From contig CM071932.1 in assembly GCA_016081115.2 (NCBI GenBank), positions 61,194,267-61,258,266 of the forward strand: DNA of 64,000 nt, read 5' to 3'. The notes below the pieces were generated by a model. It did not search any database, had not been told where the DNA came from, and saw only the letters and a program-made list of their open reading frames with translations. Origin of the DNA: Rehmannia glutinosa. Taxonomy: Eukaryota; Streptophyta; Magnoliopsida; Lamiales; Orobanchaceae. Every line of letters begins with the position of its first letter. The stretch's first letter is position 1. Both the position numbers and the translations under genes were made by a program. Below, one piece after another: positions 9,558-20,050 of the stretch.

Positions 9558-9632
9558 CATTAGTGGTATAGTGGTAGAACACCACTTTACCTCTATTAAG
9601 GTCTCGGGTTCAATTCCCTTGTGGAGCTTTTT
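9558..9632 (+). mobile_element. tRNA-like sequence, probably a SINE head
   Basis: GCATTAGTGGTATAGTGGTA looks like the 5' half and A box of a tRNA-Gly-like sequence. About 40 bases on, GGTTCAATTCC matches the B-box consensus GGTTCGANTCC at 10 of 11 positions. The acceptor and anticodon stems do not pair well, and a T run follows. This fits a decayed tRNA-derived SINE better than a tRNA gene. Another B-box-like GGTTCGATTCT lies near 9449. Confidence 0.45.
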
Positions 9633-9639
9633 TTTTAAA

Positions 9640-10198
9640 TAAGAGGGGCTGGGCTTGGGGGGGTGGCCTGGGCGCAGGCTGGTGGGTAGGATCCGTCTTA
9701 CGGAATAAGATCCGTAAGATGGTCCAACAAGAGACCTACTCTAACTTATAAGGATACTTGAAAAAGTAATACATATATGGTGATATGTATTAAGTTTGAC
9801 CTTTTTGACACGGTTATTTATTAAAACTGACCTTTAACTTCAACCTTTTCTAAAATGTTTCAAATGTTAGCAAAATAGTTGCAGTACAATTTATATAAAC
9901 CGGTAAATTCAAAATTGGATTGAAATTAAATTACAAATTACTGTATAACAATAAATAGAAATGACCTGAATCGTGTGTTGAACATACTATCATTAAAATA
10001 GATTCGTCCCTTATTCTGGACGTCTGTTTTCCATGATAGGACAGGAAAATTGGATTACCTTTTGACCCGGCGAACTAAAAAGATGCTTGAACTTATCACC
10101 AAAATATGCAGGAGGCCAAGAGGATTTTTAGGACAATATGCAGAGAATTATATCCACGCAAATGATAAGTGTGTTTAGATTACTGGAAAACTGATACA
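9640..10198. other. Intergenic AT-rich sequence with one strong hairpin
   Basis: No coding sequence is seen. A perfect 9-bp inverted repeat with a 6-bp loop (TCTTACGGA / TCCGTAAGA, 9696-9719) has the same stem as the one at 1386-1409. The rest shows no clear element boundary. Confidence 0.5.
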
Positions 10199-11690
10199 AG
10201 TAAAATATACGTGCATTTAAGGGCTTATTTTGATATATAATTAATGCATTTGATGTATATTTAGTGTTTTCTTACTTGGTTTCCTTTGTTAGGCGTGATA
10301 CTGCGTACTCTTGTGAATTTTGCAGAAAATGGAGCTAAATTGGACAAAACGTGAGAATGTTTCAAATGATATGTCAAAAGCCAATGTACGAGTAAAGATG
10401 TGAAGGAAAGAAGCATAGACGATCGAACAAAAGGAGATTTCCCTAAAAAATGTCCAAACGCGCTAACAGTTTTCAGCACTGGCACGATTTAGTATTTTAG
10501 ATATAACATTCTCTATAAAATTAATATTGACCCGATTCAAGTGGCTATGGAAAGCTAAGAGAAAAGGATACAACTTTTATAAGGACCCCAGGAGCAAAAT
10601 CCGATCGCACAACCTGCCCGTGTGGATTCATATAGTCATGCGACGTGTCTGCAGCTGAATTGGTCTCCTAATCCCGTCAGAAGTTTACCGGTAATCTCTC
10701 CAATCACCTATAGGGACCACGACCCTGCACGAAAATACAAGTCTTTATATCATAAAATACACTATAATACACAGGATTACACAGATCAAAGGTCTTCTGA
10801 GAGAAGAGGGCTAGGTTAAGAAGAACACCACAAGGCCTTTCACATCTACGGAAGCACAAGAGTTTCGAAGGCCTGAAAGGAGGATCCATCCTGACAATAA
10901 GGAGTTTTCTTTGTTAGTTTAGATCTCTTGTCTGTACTTAAACAATGTGACAATGTTGATTTCAAGTTTGTCTATAAAATGTTTGGCTAATCTTTCGGAT
11001 CCTAGGGCATAGTCAAAACTGTGGATTCATGTTAAGTTTTGATTGTTTATTTTCTTAATTGATTCATGTGTTCTATTTTATGATTTCGAGTGCTTATTCT
11101 TAATTGCTTATTATTTGGCCAACAATTTGCATGTCATATTTGTTAGTGCGAGATTCGGGAGATGAGTTCTAGCAAAGACAGAAATCGAATTCAGACATAA
11201 ATGAGTGTAATAAGTCGGGAGACCTACAATTATTTATGGGAAGTCATTCAATTCATAGATCTCTTGGGAGTTAATAATAGTTGTAACGTATTGGGAGATC
11301 TACAATTGTTATTAATCTACTGTTTATGCGCCACCCGGGAGGGGGAATAGACTAACTTAGGAATTAAACCCATAGAATTGCATGAATTGGTTTTGTTAAA
11401 CATTAATTGGATTTAATCTTGAAGAAGCATGTTGAGATTATGTGCCTAAAGTTGCTTTCGTAGCTGTTGAAAAAACTTGTGGGGATCAAAAATTTATTTC
11501 TTTTTATTTTTAATTTTTGATTTTTATAAAACTTGATATTCGGTTTCTTCAATAAAATTGGAATGCGATGTTATTATAACCTAAGTGTTTCGTATTCAAT
11601 CACTGAGGACTACGACCTTACTTGCCATTATACTATAAACTATAGTGTACACTTGCAGTATAAAGATCCAAATAAATATTTTTGGACAAC
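10199..11690 (+). mobile_element. Athila-like LTR, copy 1
   Basis: A sequence of about 1.5 kb homologous along most of its length to 27112-28618. It contains the shared start TAAAATATAC-TGCATTTAAGGGCTTA, the motif TGGAAAGCTAAGAGA, a central block beginning AAAGGTCTTCTRARAGA, and an end with TACGACCTTRCTTGCC then GTACACTTG. Its length, orientation and R/U5-like end resemble Athila-lineage LTRs. The PBS is lost except for a TTTTTGG remnant. No gag or pol adjoins it, so it is an isolated LTR fragment; exact ends are uncertain. Confidence 0.6.
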
Positions 11691-11715
11691 AAAAACCAGC
11701 CACTTATATAGCTGA

Positions 11716-12185
11716 TAAAAAACTAAATGACCCGATGAGAAATTAATAATTTGCTGTTACACAACAATTACTTCTGTAACATATTTAAATTCAAAATTTA
11801 ATCTATTTGTCACAAAGTATTGGAATTAAAGTTGTATCTGTTACAAAATTTTAAAATTCGTAATTAAAAAAAATTGTTACAGAATTTTTAATTTTCAAAA
11901 TAATAAAATCTGTAAAACATAGGCTAGACTATGTGGCTCAATTTCGGTGCGACATTCGTGTACGCAGGTTGTGCGCGCACACAAGTCAGTGGTTCAGAGC
12001 CCGAATCTGACCGTGATTTTCACCCCACTCCTGCAGGCGCGCATGTAGAGAGAGCTTCTATGAAATATAATCTTACACCTTAACAGTAAGGTGACATTAT
12101 ATAAACTAGCCAAAAGAGCCTTTGTTTTCCTATGTAGGATGTTTTGCATGTTTTTATGTGATGATTTATACATATTTTTGGCGCG
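11716..12185. other. AT-rich spacer
   Basis: No gene is recognised. Several copies of CTGTTACA / CTGTAAC in both orientations suggest a decayed small transposon (about 11750-11920), but termini were not resolved. Confidence 0.35.
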
Positions 12186-13270
12186 TTTTATTTGCATTTG
12201 CATGTTTTAGTGTTATGTTATGTTATTTTATTGATGTTTTAGGTTTTGGTGGAAAAAACAAGTTTTTGAGCAAAAAACGTTAAAAAGTCATTTTGTGCAA
12301 CTGCGTCAGTCATCGTATTTTAGACGTAACGTTCACATCTGAAGCCCAATTGACATGATTCAAACACCATTGGAAAGCTAAGACAAAGTTATACAATGTC
12401 TACGATTCTACTAAATGTAAATGAAGATGTTTAGATGGATTAAAATCATGTAAAATTCAAAATAATATGTTGAAATCTCGGAAATGACACATCTTAGTAT
12501 TTTGGCCATAACTCTCTCTAGAAAATTTATATTGAGATCATTCAAGTTGCTATGGAAAGCTAAGAGATAGGGATACATTTTATAAGAGACTTCAAGATGA
12601 AATTTCGAAGTTTCAAGGTCGCACGGTCGCACACTGTAGATAATAGCTGAACGGCAAAGAGGCCGCACGCGGCGCATCGGGCCGGCGATGTCTTGTGGTG
12701 ACTTCCTGAACACAAAATTCGCAATTTTTTTCCAATTTTTTGATCTTCCACCTTGTTTAGGACTCTAGACTTATAAATAGGACTTGGAGAACCCTTATTC
12801 TTGACATACATTACTTCTTAACACTTTTAGACTCTAGTTTTCTCTCTTTTCTCTTGCTTTTCATGATTGAGATTGCTTGGGTTCTTTCCATTGAAGTTAT
12901 TTTGCTGCTTAATCAAAGAGTAATATTTCTTTAACCACATGATCAATTAGTTGATATTCTGCTTGCAAGTTTGATGAGATGAATCTGAAATCCTAGACTT
13001 TCTTCCATATCTTTTTCTCTAAGTTTAATTGGGTTTAGTTTAATTTATTCTTTTTATTTGTTTTTCTTTAGTTTATTAAAAATCACAAATCTGATTAGAG
13101 TATTTAGGATTTACTTTTTGTTTATTGTGAAACATAATAATTATTTGCCGACTAAGTCTTCTTTGAGAGACGACTTGTGGTCAACTTGCTACCCTACAAT
13201 TGATCTTGTTCTCTTGCGAGGATTACTAGATTTAGTTAGGTGTTTAGCGGTCAAACATAGGACAAACCCA
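12186..13270 (+). mobile_element. LTR-like fragment of a second Athila-like family
   Basis: The stretch shows a typical long LTR layout: a TTTGCATTTGCATG start, twice the motif GGAAAGCTAAGA (about 12372 and 12554), a GC-rich block (12615-12700), a TATA box TATAAATA near 12772, then a CT-rich leader and ACGACTTG near 13169. The GGAAAGCTAAGAGA motif is shared with copy 1. No matching second LTR or internal coding sequence was found, so the limits are approximate. Confidence 0.45.
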
Positions 13271-13934
13271 CCTTTCAAAGAAGACAAACCCACATAGTTT
13301 CTTCTTTTAAATTCATTTCAATACTCCACTTTAAACTTTAATTCCTCCTTCATCCAAACACTATTTTGGACAAACAAACATTCGATTATAATGTTCTCAC
13401 GGAGTAGAACAAGAATCACTTTCACTTTTGTCATTAGACAATCGAGGTCCCAAGAAAATCGCACCCTATGATGCAATTTCCTCCACTTTTCCAACAACAA
13501 ATACCTCTTCAATGCTCCATTCACAAATAACGGGTTTTTCATTCCTTTTCAAACTTCACAATTCCTCCCAATTATCCAATTCAAAAAGTCTCTTTTTCCA
13601 TTTTTCAGTGTCTGTGTGTTTTCGTACATGTGTGTTTATCAGTTTGTATGTGTTTTTGTTGTTAAAATTACAAGCATGGTCGTTTCGAACTATAGCCCAC
13701 GTAGTTTAAAATATAGACAGTAGTTTAAACGACAATCGTTCGAACGATCATGACTGTAATTTAAACTACAAGGCCGGTAGTTCAAATGATTGGACATGGT
13801 CACTCAAACTACCATCCTGATAGTTCGAAAGATAGAGGTATTTAAGCTATTTATAAAATAAAGATACCATGAAAGATGGGGGTATTTTAGATATTTACAT
13901 CTTGAATAACACTTTGTCCAATTTTGAATCTTGT
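13271..13934. other. Spacer with AGTTTAAA / GTTCGAAC motifs
   Basis: No gene is recognised. At 13675-13835 the self-complementary motifs AGTTTAAACT-like and GTTCGAAC-like recur at least seven times at irregular spacing. The origin is unknown. Confidence 0.35.
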
Positions 13935-14165
13935 TGATTTATTTTTGTCCATACACTTTTTCTTTGAGTTTCACAGAGTATTTCTCATAGTATTTTGGAC
14001 AAGCTGATTTACAAAGTTACGATCTACTCGATAGGAGTTTGTTTTCTAGACTAGTTGATACAAGGATGTTCGAGTTGTGAATTGCATACATTCAACTAGT
14101 GATTTCATCATAATTGACACTTCTACAAGTTATTTATAACTTGTAGATAAGTTTAAATCGTGTGT
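13935..14165 (+). repeat. 3' end of a truncated SIRE-like 5' LTR
   Basis: Homologous to 18840-19038 (shared TTACAAAGTTACGATCTACTC, TAGGAGTTTG, GACTAGTTGATAC, ATTGACACTT-TACAAG). It precedes gag, as a 5' LTR should, but the first kilobase is missing. No tRNA-Met-type PBS was recognised after it. Confidence 0.6.
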
Positions 14166-14196
14166 TATTTTTCTGCTACGTGTTATACGAAGTCTT

Positions 14197-15600
14197 TTGC
14201 GAAGTGTTACAATATCTGGTTTAACACTTTCTCTGACATCCGTTAAAATGAACATTTTGGGACCTTCAAAACTTTCAATTAGCATCAAGAGCCGATACTT
14301 GACTACATTAAGTGTCGATCCTGCATTTATGCAAGCAAATATGGAGGTTCCACAAGGTATTTCGATGTTGAAGTCTCAAACATTTGATGACTGCAATTTT
14401 TTATTAGAAGGTCATATCGCAACCATGCCCAACATCAGGTGTACTTCATGTTCTAGTTATGGCCACCGTGCTAATGAATGCGCTAACACATTGCGAAAAA
14501 GAGGATTGAATCTAATCAAAGAGAAAAGTTCACTACAAATCAATCCATTGGGTGTCTCTCGAGGTGTCGATCGTAATGTCAGAACACCTAGAAGGTACAT
14601 CTTTGCTGACACTTCACATTTATTTTGCTTAAACTCTATTTCTATAGATGAAATAGGTATACAGGCTGAAGAAGACTCCGATAATTAAGAGTAGAACATC
14701 GTAGAGGCCTACCAAGAGTTATACCACGATTAGCACAAACGTGTTCAACAAATTGGATGTCTCTAAAAGGATAATGAAAGACTCACCAAGGAGAATGAGG
14801 AGCAGATGAATTCTTTGATTCGATTGGAGGTTCTGCTGACGATAAGTAAAGAAGAATTGGAAAAGGTAAAATATGAACTTGAAAAGTCCTTTGATACTTT
14901 GAAGAAATTGAATTCTGGTGAAGCTAAACTCGATGAAATTCTTTCTTTAGGATGTGACGATAAAACTAAACTTGGGTATAAAACCCCCGTGTTTGTAAAA
15001 GGCTAAACAAAATAAATAATTAACAAATCATAAAAGTCATTATCAAGGAAGTATAAGCCTAGAAACGCCACTTTATTTGTCACTACTGTTTTGCTCCTGG
15101 ACACATAAGACCATTTTGTCGTAGACTAAATCCTATCTTCTGCACAAAAAGGTGTCACACCGGATGTCATCTAAAATGTCACGACACTCTCACCATAGCA
15201 CTTTACATAACACTAAATACGTCTGGGTTCGAAAATCTGCAATAAATTGCAATGTTGTTTACACATTCCTGAGGACTAACATTGCAGGTACCTGATACTT
15301 TGATAGTGGATGTTCACGTCATATGACATGTAATTTAGAATATTTGACGGACTACAAGGTGTACAACGGTGGGAAGGTAACATCTGGAGGTAGAACTCAT
15401 GGTGAGATTGTTGGTAAAGGTACTTTAAATATGGAAGGGCTTCCTAAGCTCCGAAATGTTTTACATGTCAAGGGGCTTACTACAAATCTCGCATAAGCTA
15501 TTGTGTGATTACAATTTGCATGTTAGATTTGATAAAAATTATTGTGAAGTTTTTGATGACTCTAACACTTGTGGTTGAAATACCAACATGTCATTGTGCG
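14197..15600 (+). pseudogene. SIRE-like copia gag and protease remnants
   Basis: Three pieces in order resemble SIRE-lineage Gag-Pol. At 14197-14688, 163 residues include a CTSCSSYGHRANEC zinc knuckle. At 14806-15006 there is a coiled-coil stretch ending LKKLNSGEAKLDEILSLG. Near 15078-15122 a second knuckle, CHYCFAPGHIRPFC, appears. At about 15290 comes the aspartic protease start YFDSGCSRHMT with the DSG catalytic triad, the preceding Trp codon being a stop (TGA), followed by GEIVGKGTL and NVLHVKGL. Several frameshifts and stops separate the pieces. This is a dead copy. Confidence 0.72.
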
Positions 15601-15864
15601 CAAATGATTAGGACTAGTGATGAATCTGTGAATACTATTTTCGATGATTTATCTAACCTTACAGGAAAGACTGAGGAAAATAATGTTTCTAATCTACATA
15701 AGATGGCTAAGACATCTGAATCTCTGCATGAAACTGAAATTGAACAAAGTGCTGCAACATATGTTGTTACGGGTGTTCCAAAAGATGTTGGATCACCTAC
15801 AACAACACCTGTAAGCACACTCACGTCTGCAGAATCAGAAACAGAATCTAAACTGGATATTTAA
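15505..15864 (+). pseudogene. Internal SIRE-like pol remnant
   Basis: A 119-residue open frame that begins in the degraded protease end and continues as Ser/Thr/Glu-rich sequence (SDESVNTIFDDLSN onward) without a recognisable integrase or RT core. It probably joins the protease to a linker before RT by deletion of integrase. Confidence 0.4.
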
Positions 15865-16011
15865 CCAAATTTGGTGTGTGATAGTTCTATAGTTGACCAA
15901 AATAGAGACATTCTGAGTAGGACTAAAAAGAATCACTCTATTTCTTAAGTCACAAGTAAGGTTTTTGAAGGCATAAAAACTAGAAGGAAATAAAAGGTAA
16001 ACTACCAAGAT

Positions 16012-16413
16012 ATGGTCAGACTAGTTGGTTTTTCTTCTTTTTCCATGGTACATATTTCTTACTTTGACTATCATGTTGAGTCCAAGATTGATGATCTGGA
16101 AAATGATTTTTGGATTAATGCCATGTATGCGAATTTTGATCGATTCATTAGAAAAGAAAATGATTTCTTTTGTGATTTAACCATTTATGGTGATAATTCT
16201 AGTACAATTGATATATTGAAAAATTCTGTCCAATATTCTCGCACTAAACACATTGACATTAAACACCATTTTATTCGAGATTTAGTTGAGATATTTTTTG
16301 TTCGCATTGAGTATATTGGAACCAAAAATCAGTTGGCGGACATATTCACCAAGACTTTGGATTTTGAGAGGTTTTTCACCCTGAGAAAATCTCTTGGTTT
16401 GAGTGGTCTCTGA
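16012..16413 (+). pseudogene. SIRE-like copia RNase H C-terminus
   Basis: The second half, GDNSSTIDILKNSVQYSRTKHIDIKHHFIRDLVE, then GTKNQLADIFTKTLD and LRKSLGLSGL before the stop, matches the copia RNase H end (SRTKHIDIRHHFIRD and LADIFTK are hallmarks). RT is missing; the preceding about 40 residues are not RT-like. Together with gag and protease this shows a deletion of integrase and RT of more than 2 kb. Confidence 0.8.
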
Positions 16414-16472
16414 AATGTTACATAAAATGTTACAACATTGCACATAATACCTGTTATAACATCCTCACACAT

Positions 16473-16509
<37 letters not shown>

Positions 16510-17832
16510 CTCTTTTAGTCATCATACATCTTAGGATCATATTGTATATCTAAAATAGTATGTCGTTGTTTCAATTTAGTAACCAGTGAAATTCACTTGG
16601 AAAGCCGGTGTGAGTTGATCTTTCCAATGGTTTCATTTTTACTTGTTTATTCCTAGTTGATGAGTTTAAAAAAATAGATCATGGCTGGAGGCCTTTGAGG
16701 GAAATAATTACCTACCCTCTTTGTGAAAGCTACTCATTGTGACAAATTTATATATAAAAGTGTTTAAATCGGTATGATTTTGTGAAAAAGAGCTATTTTC
16801 GGACTAGTGTGAAAGCTACACACTGGTTAAGTCTGTCATGTTTCTCAAAAAAAAAAAGAAAAACTCAAAAATTCTTTATGCTGGGTACGCAGATTGCAAT
16901 TCATTGAATCTGTTAGTACAAGTGTCTCTTAAGGTGTTACGACATTGGAAACGACAACAACTTTGACATTCCATTACACAATGATGTATGCGATTGTTTA
17001 TTTTTTCTATTACCTCTTTCATTTAGACATAAATTAAATCGCATATCCTGGTGAATTTCGTACAGCTTGACTGAAATTTGGCTTTCCTCATATACGACTT
17101 GTGATATTTATTTTCCTTTCCTAACTTTTGAACTTGTAGTGTTTGATGAAAAGTGGAGTTATATGCGATTTGAAGGACTTGGAAGATTTGAATATATCTT
17201 GCTCATAATTATCTATATCTTTGGTTAAGAGTGTCATTGAATTTGTAGGATTCTATCTCCATATTGTTTGGAATCCTTATTTATGGAATCTTTGACTTTT
17301 GTTTTTGTTCTTGATCACAATTTTTGATGCTTGTGTTCCAAAATTTACAAAGATTTCTGATCCTTTATTCTCCTCAAAAATTTGAATGTAAATTGAACTT
17401 CGTGTCCAAGTCAAGGGGAGTATACACGATTTGGTTACCTACGTTTTCCAGACATAAATGGGGAGAAGACGCTTGTGGATGTTTTGATTATGATACTTAC
17501 AATTTAGGGGTAGTTCTCTGGATTTGAGTAGGATATTGTGTTTGATTTTGCTCTAATATCTATATCTTACTTGTATTGTATTATTTTTTAATTAACATGC
17601 AGGTGTTATAGAAAATGTTGCGACATTCATAGTCACATTCTGACTAACATTCAAAACATAGTGATTTTTCATTAAGGGGGAGTTTTGTTTATGTTTGAAG
17701 GTTTTCGTTGATTTTGATGGTTTTGTCCAGAAAGGCAAAAAGAGGAAAATTGTTAGGAGTTTATTTCCAATTGATTATTCTTGATTTGATTTGATTTTAT
17801 TGTTTCTCCTTTCTTGACAAAAAGGGGGAGAT
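16414..17832 (+). other. 3' non-coding interior of the SIRE-like element
   Basis: No gene is recognised. It contains a TA microsatellite (about 16473-16505), remnants such as TGGAAAGCCGGTGTGAGTTGATC, and ends in a polypurine tract AAAAAGGGGGAGAT (about 17818-17832) next to the 3' LTR. Confidence 0.55.
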
Positions 17833-19038
17833 TGTTAGAGATTTTAATCTCTCGTTAGTTTCCCAACATGATTTAATGGATAGAGATATTATGTTTCTAT
17901 AATTCTTCCATGTGTATTTTATTTGATTTGGTTAGGAGAAAGATTTGATTTTGATTAGGAAAGATTGTATTTTATTTTGACTAGGAAGGTTTGTGATTAT
18001 CTTGATAATGAAAGATTTTATCTTGATAAGGAAATTTTTTATTAGATATGGATTAGAAAAGATTTTGGGTTATCTTGCTTCCTTCTTTATAGGATTTGAT
18101 ATTGGTGTTGTATATATTAGGCATGATTCTTTAGATACTTAGCCTTGTATGGTTGTGTTTCCAATACCATTTTTCCACTTTCCAACTATTTTGGAAAATG
18201 GGTTTATGTTTGTTTAAAAAGTTTTCAGTAGAAATGAAGTCATTCTAGTTTTCACTTTTTTATGGAAAATATTCTTTTGAAAATACAACCAAACAATTTT
18301 TCATCCCAATTACGTAAATCTAGGTAAAAATTTTACACTACAATCACATAAATCTATATCAAAAATACATTTGAAAAACTATAACCAAATATATTCTCAT
18401 TTTCAAATAGAAATTCAGACAACAAGCCAAACATATTCCCAGTTCTCACACGAAAATCAATAAAGTTTGAAAATTCATTTTCCAATACTAGAAACTGGAA
18501 ATTGGACTTGGAAATACGTCCATGCAAGCCCATTTTCTTTCCTAAAGAGTTCTATTCTTTCTATACTTGTGTTTGCTTTGTTTTCATATTCTTTTAGGAC
18601 TCTTGTGACTCAAGGAAATCAACCTATATAAAGAGAAACACATCCTCTCATCCTACACAAAGTCATACAAACGATATTAAGAGAGAAAAGGCAAGAGATA
18701 TTCGTTCATAGAACCAAGAAGACGTCTGAGCTTAAAAAGAAGAATACTGAAGCAAATGTTATTCAAAGTGTCGTTTCAAATGTCGTTGACATCCAAAATA
18801 ACATCCAGTCCTGATTGACGTCTTGTCGTGTTTTTCATCCATATTAGTTTATTTTGAGCGTACACAGTTCATACACTTGTTTTGTTGGACGAGCTTATTT
18901 ACAAAGTTACGATCTACTCGGTAGGAGTTTGTTTTAATAGACTAGTTGATACTTTGAGGTTTGGGTTGTAAACAGTACAAATTCAATTAGTGATTTCGTC
19001 ATATTGACACTTTTACAAGGTATTTATAATTGTGTGCA
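17833..19038 (+). repeat. 3' LTR of the SIRE-like element
   Basis: It starts TGTTAGAGATTTTAATCTC directly after the purine tract; its last about 200 bp are shared with 13935-14165. The 3' boundary (TGTGTGCA, 19038) is a best guess. A TATA-containing stretch with CCTATATAAAGAGA near 18625 sits where a U3 promoter is expected. Because the 5' LTR is truncated, no target duplication can be tested. Confidence 0.65.
18151..18521. mobile_element. MITE-like insertion in the SIRE-like 3' LTR
   Basis: The left end GGTTGTGTTTCCAATACC and the reverse complement of the right end, GGACGTATTTCCAAGTCC, agree at 13 of 18 positions, bounding 371 bp of AT-rich sequence with no coding capacity. The termini recall PIF/Harbinger-type elements, but a clear 3-bp target duplication was not found, so the classification is tentative. 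Confidence 0.4.
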
Positions 19039-19182
19039 ATCCCTTTTTGAATTTTTTTACAACTCACCAGTCACCATATACTTTTTGATTTTAGATATTC
19101 ATGAAAAACTAATTGGCAACTACATGGAAATGTAAGATATAAAAAATAAAAATGGGGATAAATTCAAATATTATAACAAATT

Positions 19183-19560
19183 TGATGTTGCTTTTCGAGC
19201 GGATCACCCAAGTCAACTGAGTTGACCAAAATCCTATTCCCAAGAGGGAAGTCTTCGAGCTTGTCCTCTTCCCGAGGGAGAAGTCTTCTCGTCTTCTGCT
19301 CCTAGAACTGCTAACTTCTTCGATTGGGAATTTTCCTGCATATATGCACAAACGTTAGAGGGCTCCGAGGGTTGTCCCGGAAAGATCCCTCTGACGCTCA
19401 AGTCAGCACGGTGAACAATTGAGAATTAAGACAACAAATGAATATTGAATGCATTGAGAATAGTTAATTAATAGTTAATTACTTATAGTTAATAGTGAGA
19501 CCTTTTTATATTAGGGAGATGGGCCATGTGGGCCGCGTAGGATAATATGGCCTATGGGCT
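19183..19560 (-). repeat. 3' LTR (partial) of the 19-26 kb Tat-like element
   Basis: Homologous to 25640-25890 (shared TTGTCCCGGAAAGA, GACGCTCAAGTCA, TTACTTATAGTT, GGAGATGGGCC). On the plus strand it starts TGATGTTGC at 19183. The minus-strand motif TTGAGCGTC is typical of Tat-lineage R/U5. Homology stops near GGCCTATGG (about 19558), so the U3 part is missing or replaced. Confidence 0.65.
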
Positions 19561-20050
19561 CGGTGTTGCGGAGGGATGAAGCAATGCGGGAGCTAATCCA
19601 ATGTAGAAAATATCAGGCTTGGCTTGTGGTATATATTGTCTTGCCTTTGGAGAATCTTTGACCAATTTGCACAATGACACTTTGGAGTGGAGGCTTGTGA
19701 CCATGTCTTCCAAAAGGTAAATTCTCTCTCTACCTCCCAAATGTTTTGAATTTTTTTTGCTTTGTAGAAGACTTAGTAAATTTTTTACAAGTGAGAAGTG
19801 AGGAGAGACTTGAGGTGAGAGTGGATGGAGAGGTAGAGTACATTGCGCGGAGAAGGAAATGATGCTCGTAGAGGGCGCCCCGGGGCGCCTCTCCAGGGCG
19901 GAAAAGGGCACCCCTGGTTCCCTCCTCGGGCAAGAGGGCGCGCCTCTGGGGGGTGTTCTAAGCTCCCCGGTCCAATTTTGTTTTCCTCAATATTACCTCG
20001 AGTTTTTGTATGTTTCGAGCCATGCCCCGAATTCCAGTGCTTCTCCCGTT
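19561..20050. other. GC-rich block next to the Tat-like 3' LTR
   Basis: 19855-19970 is rich in short palindromes (GGGCGCCCCGGGGCGCC, GGGCGCGCC). On the minus strand it can be read as Pro/Arg-rich protein like the proline-rich Gag start at 31680-31790, but the match is only compositional. No gene is assigned. Confidence 0.35.

Noticed and set aside
9558..9632. Functional tRNA-Gly gene
   Set aside because: Acceptor, anticodon and T stems contain several mismatches, so a SINE-type relic is more likely.
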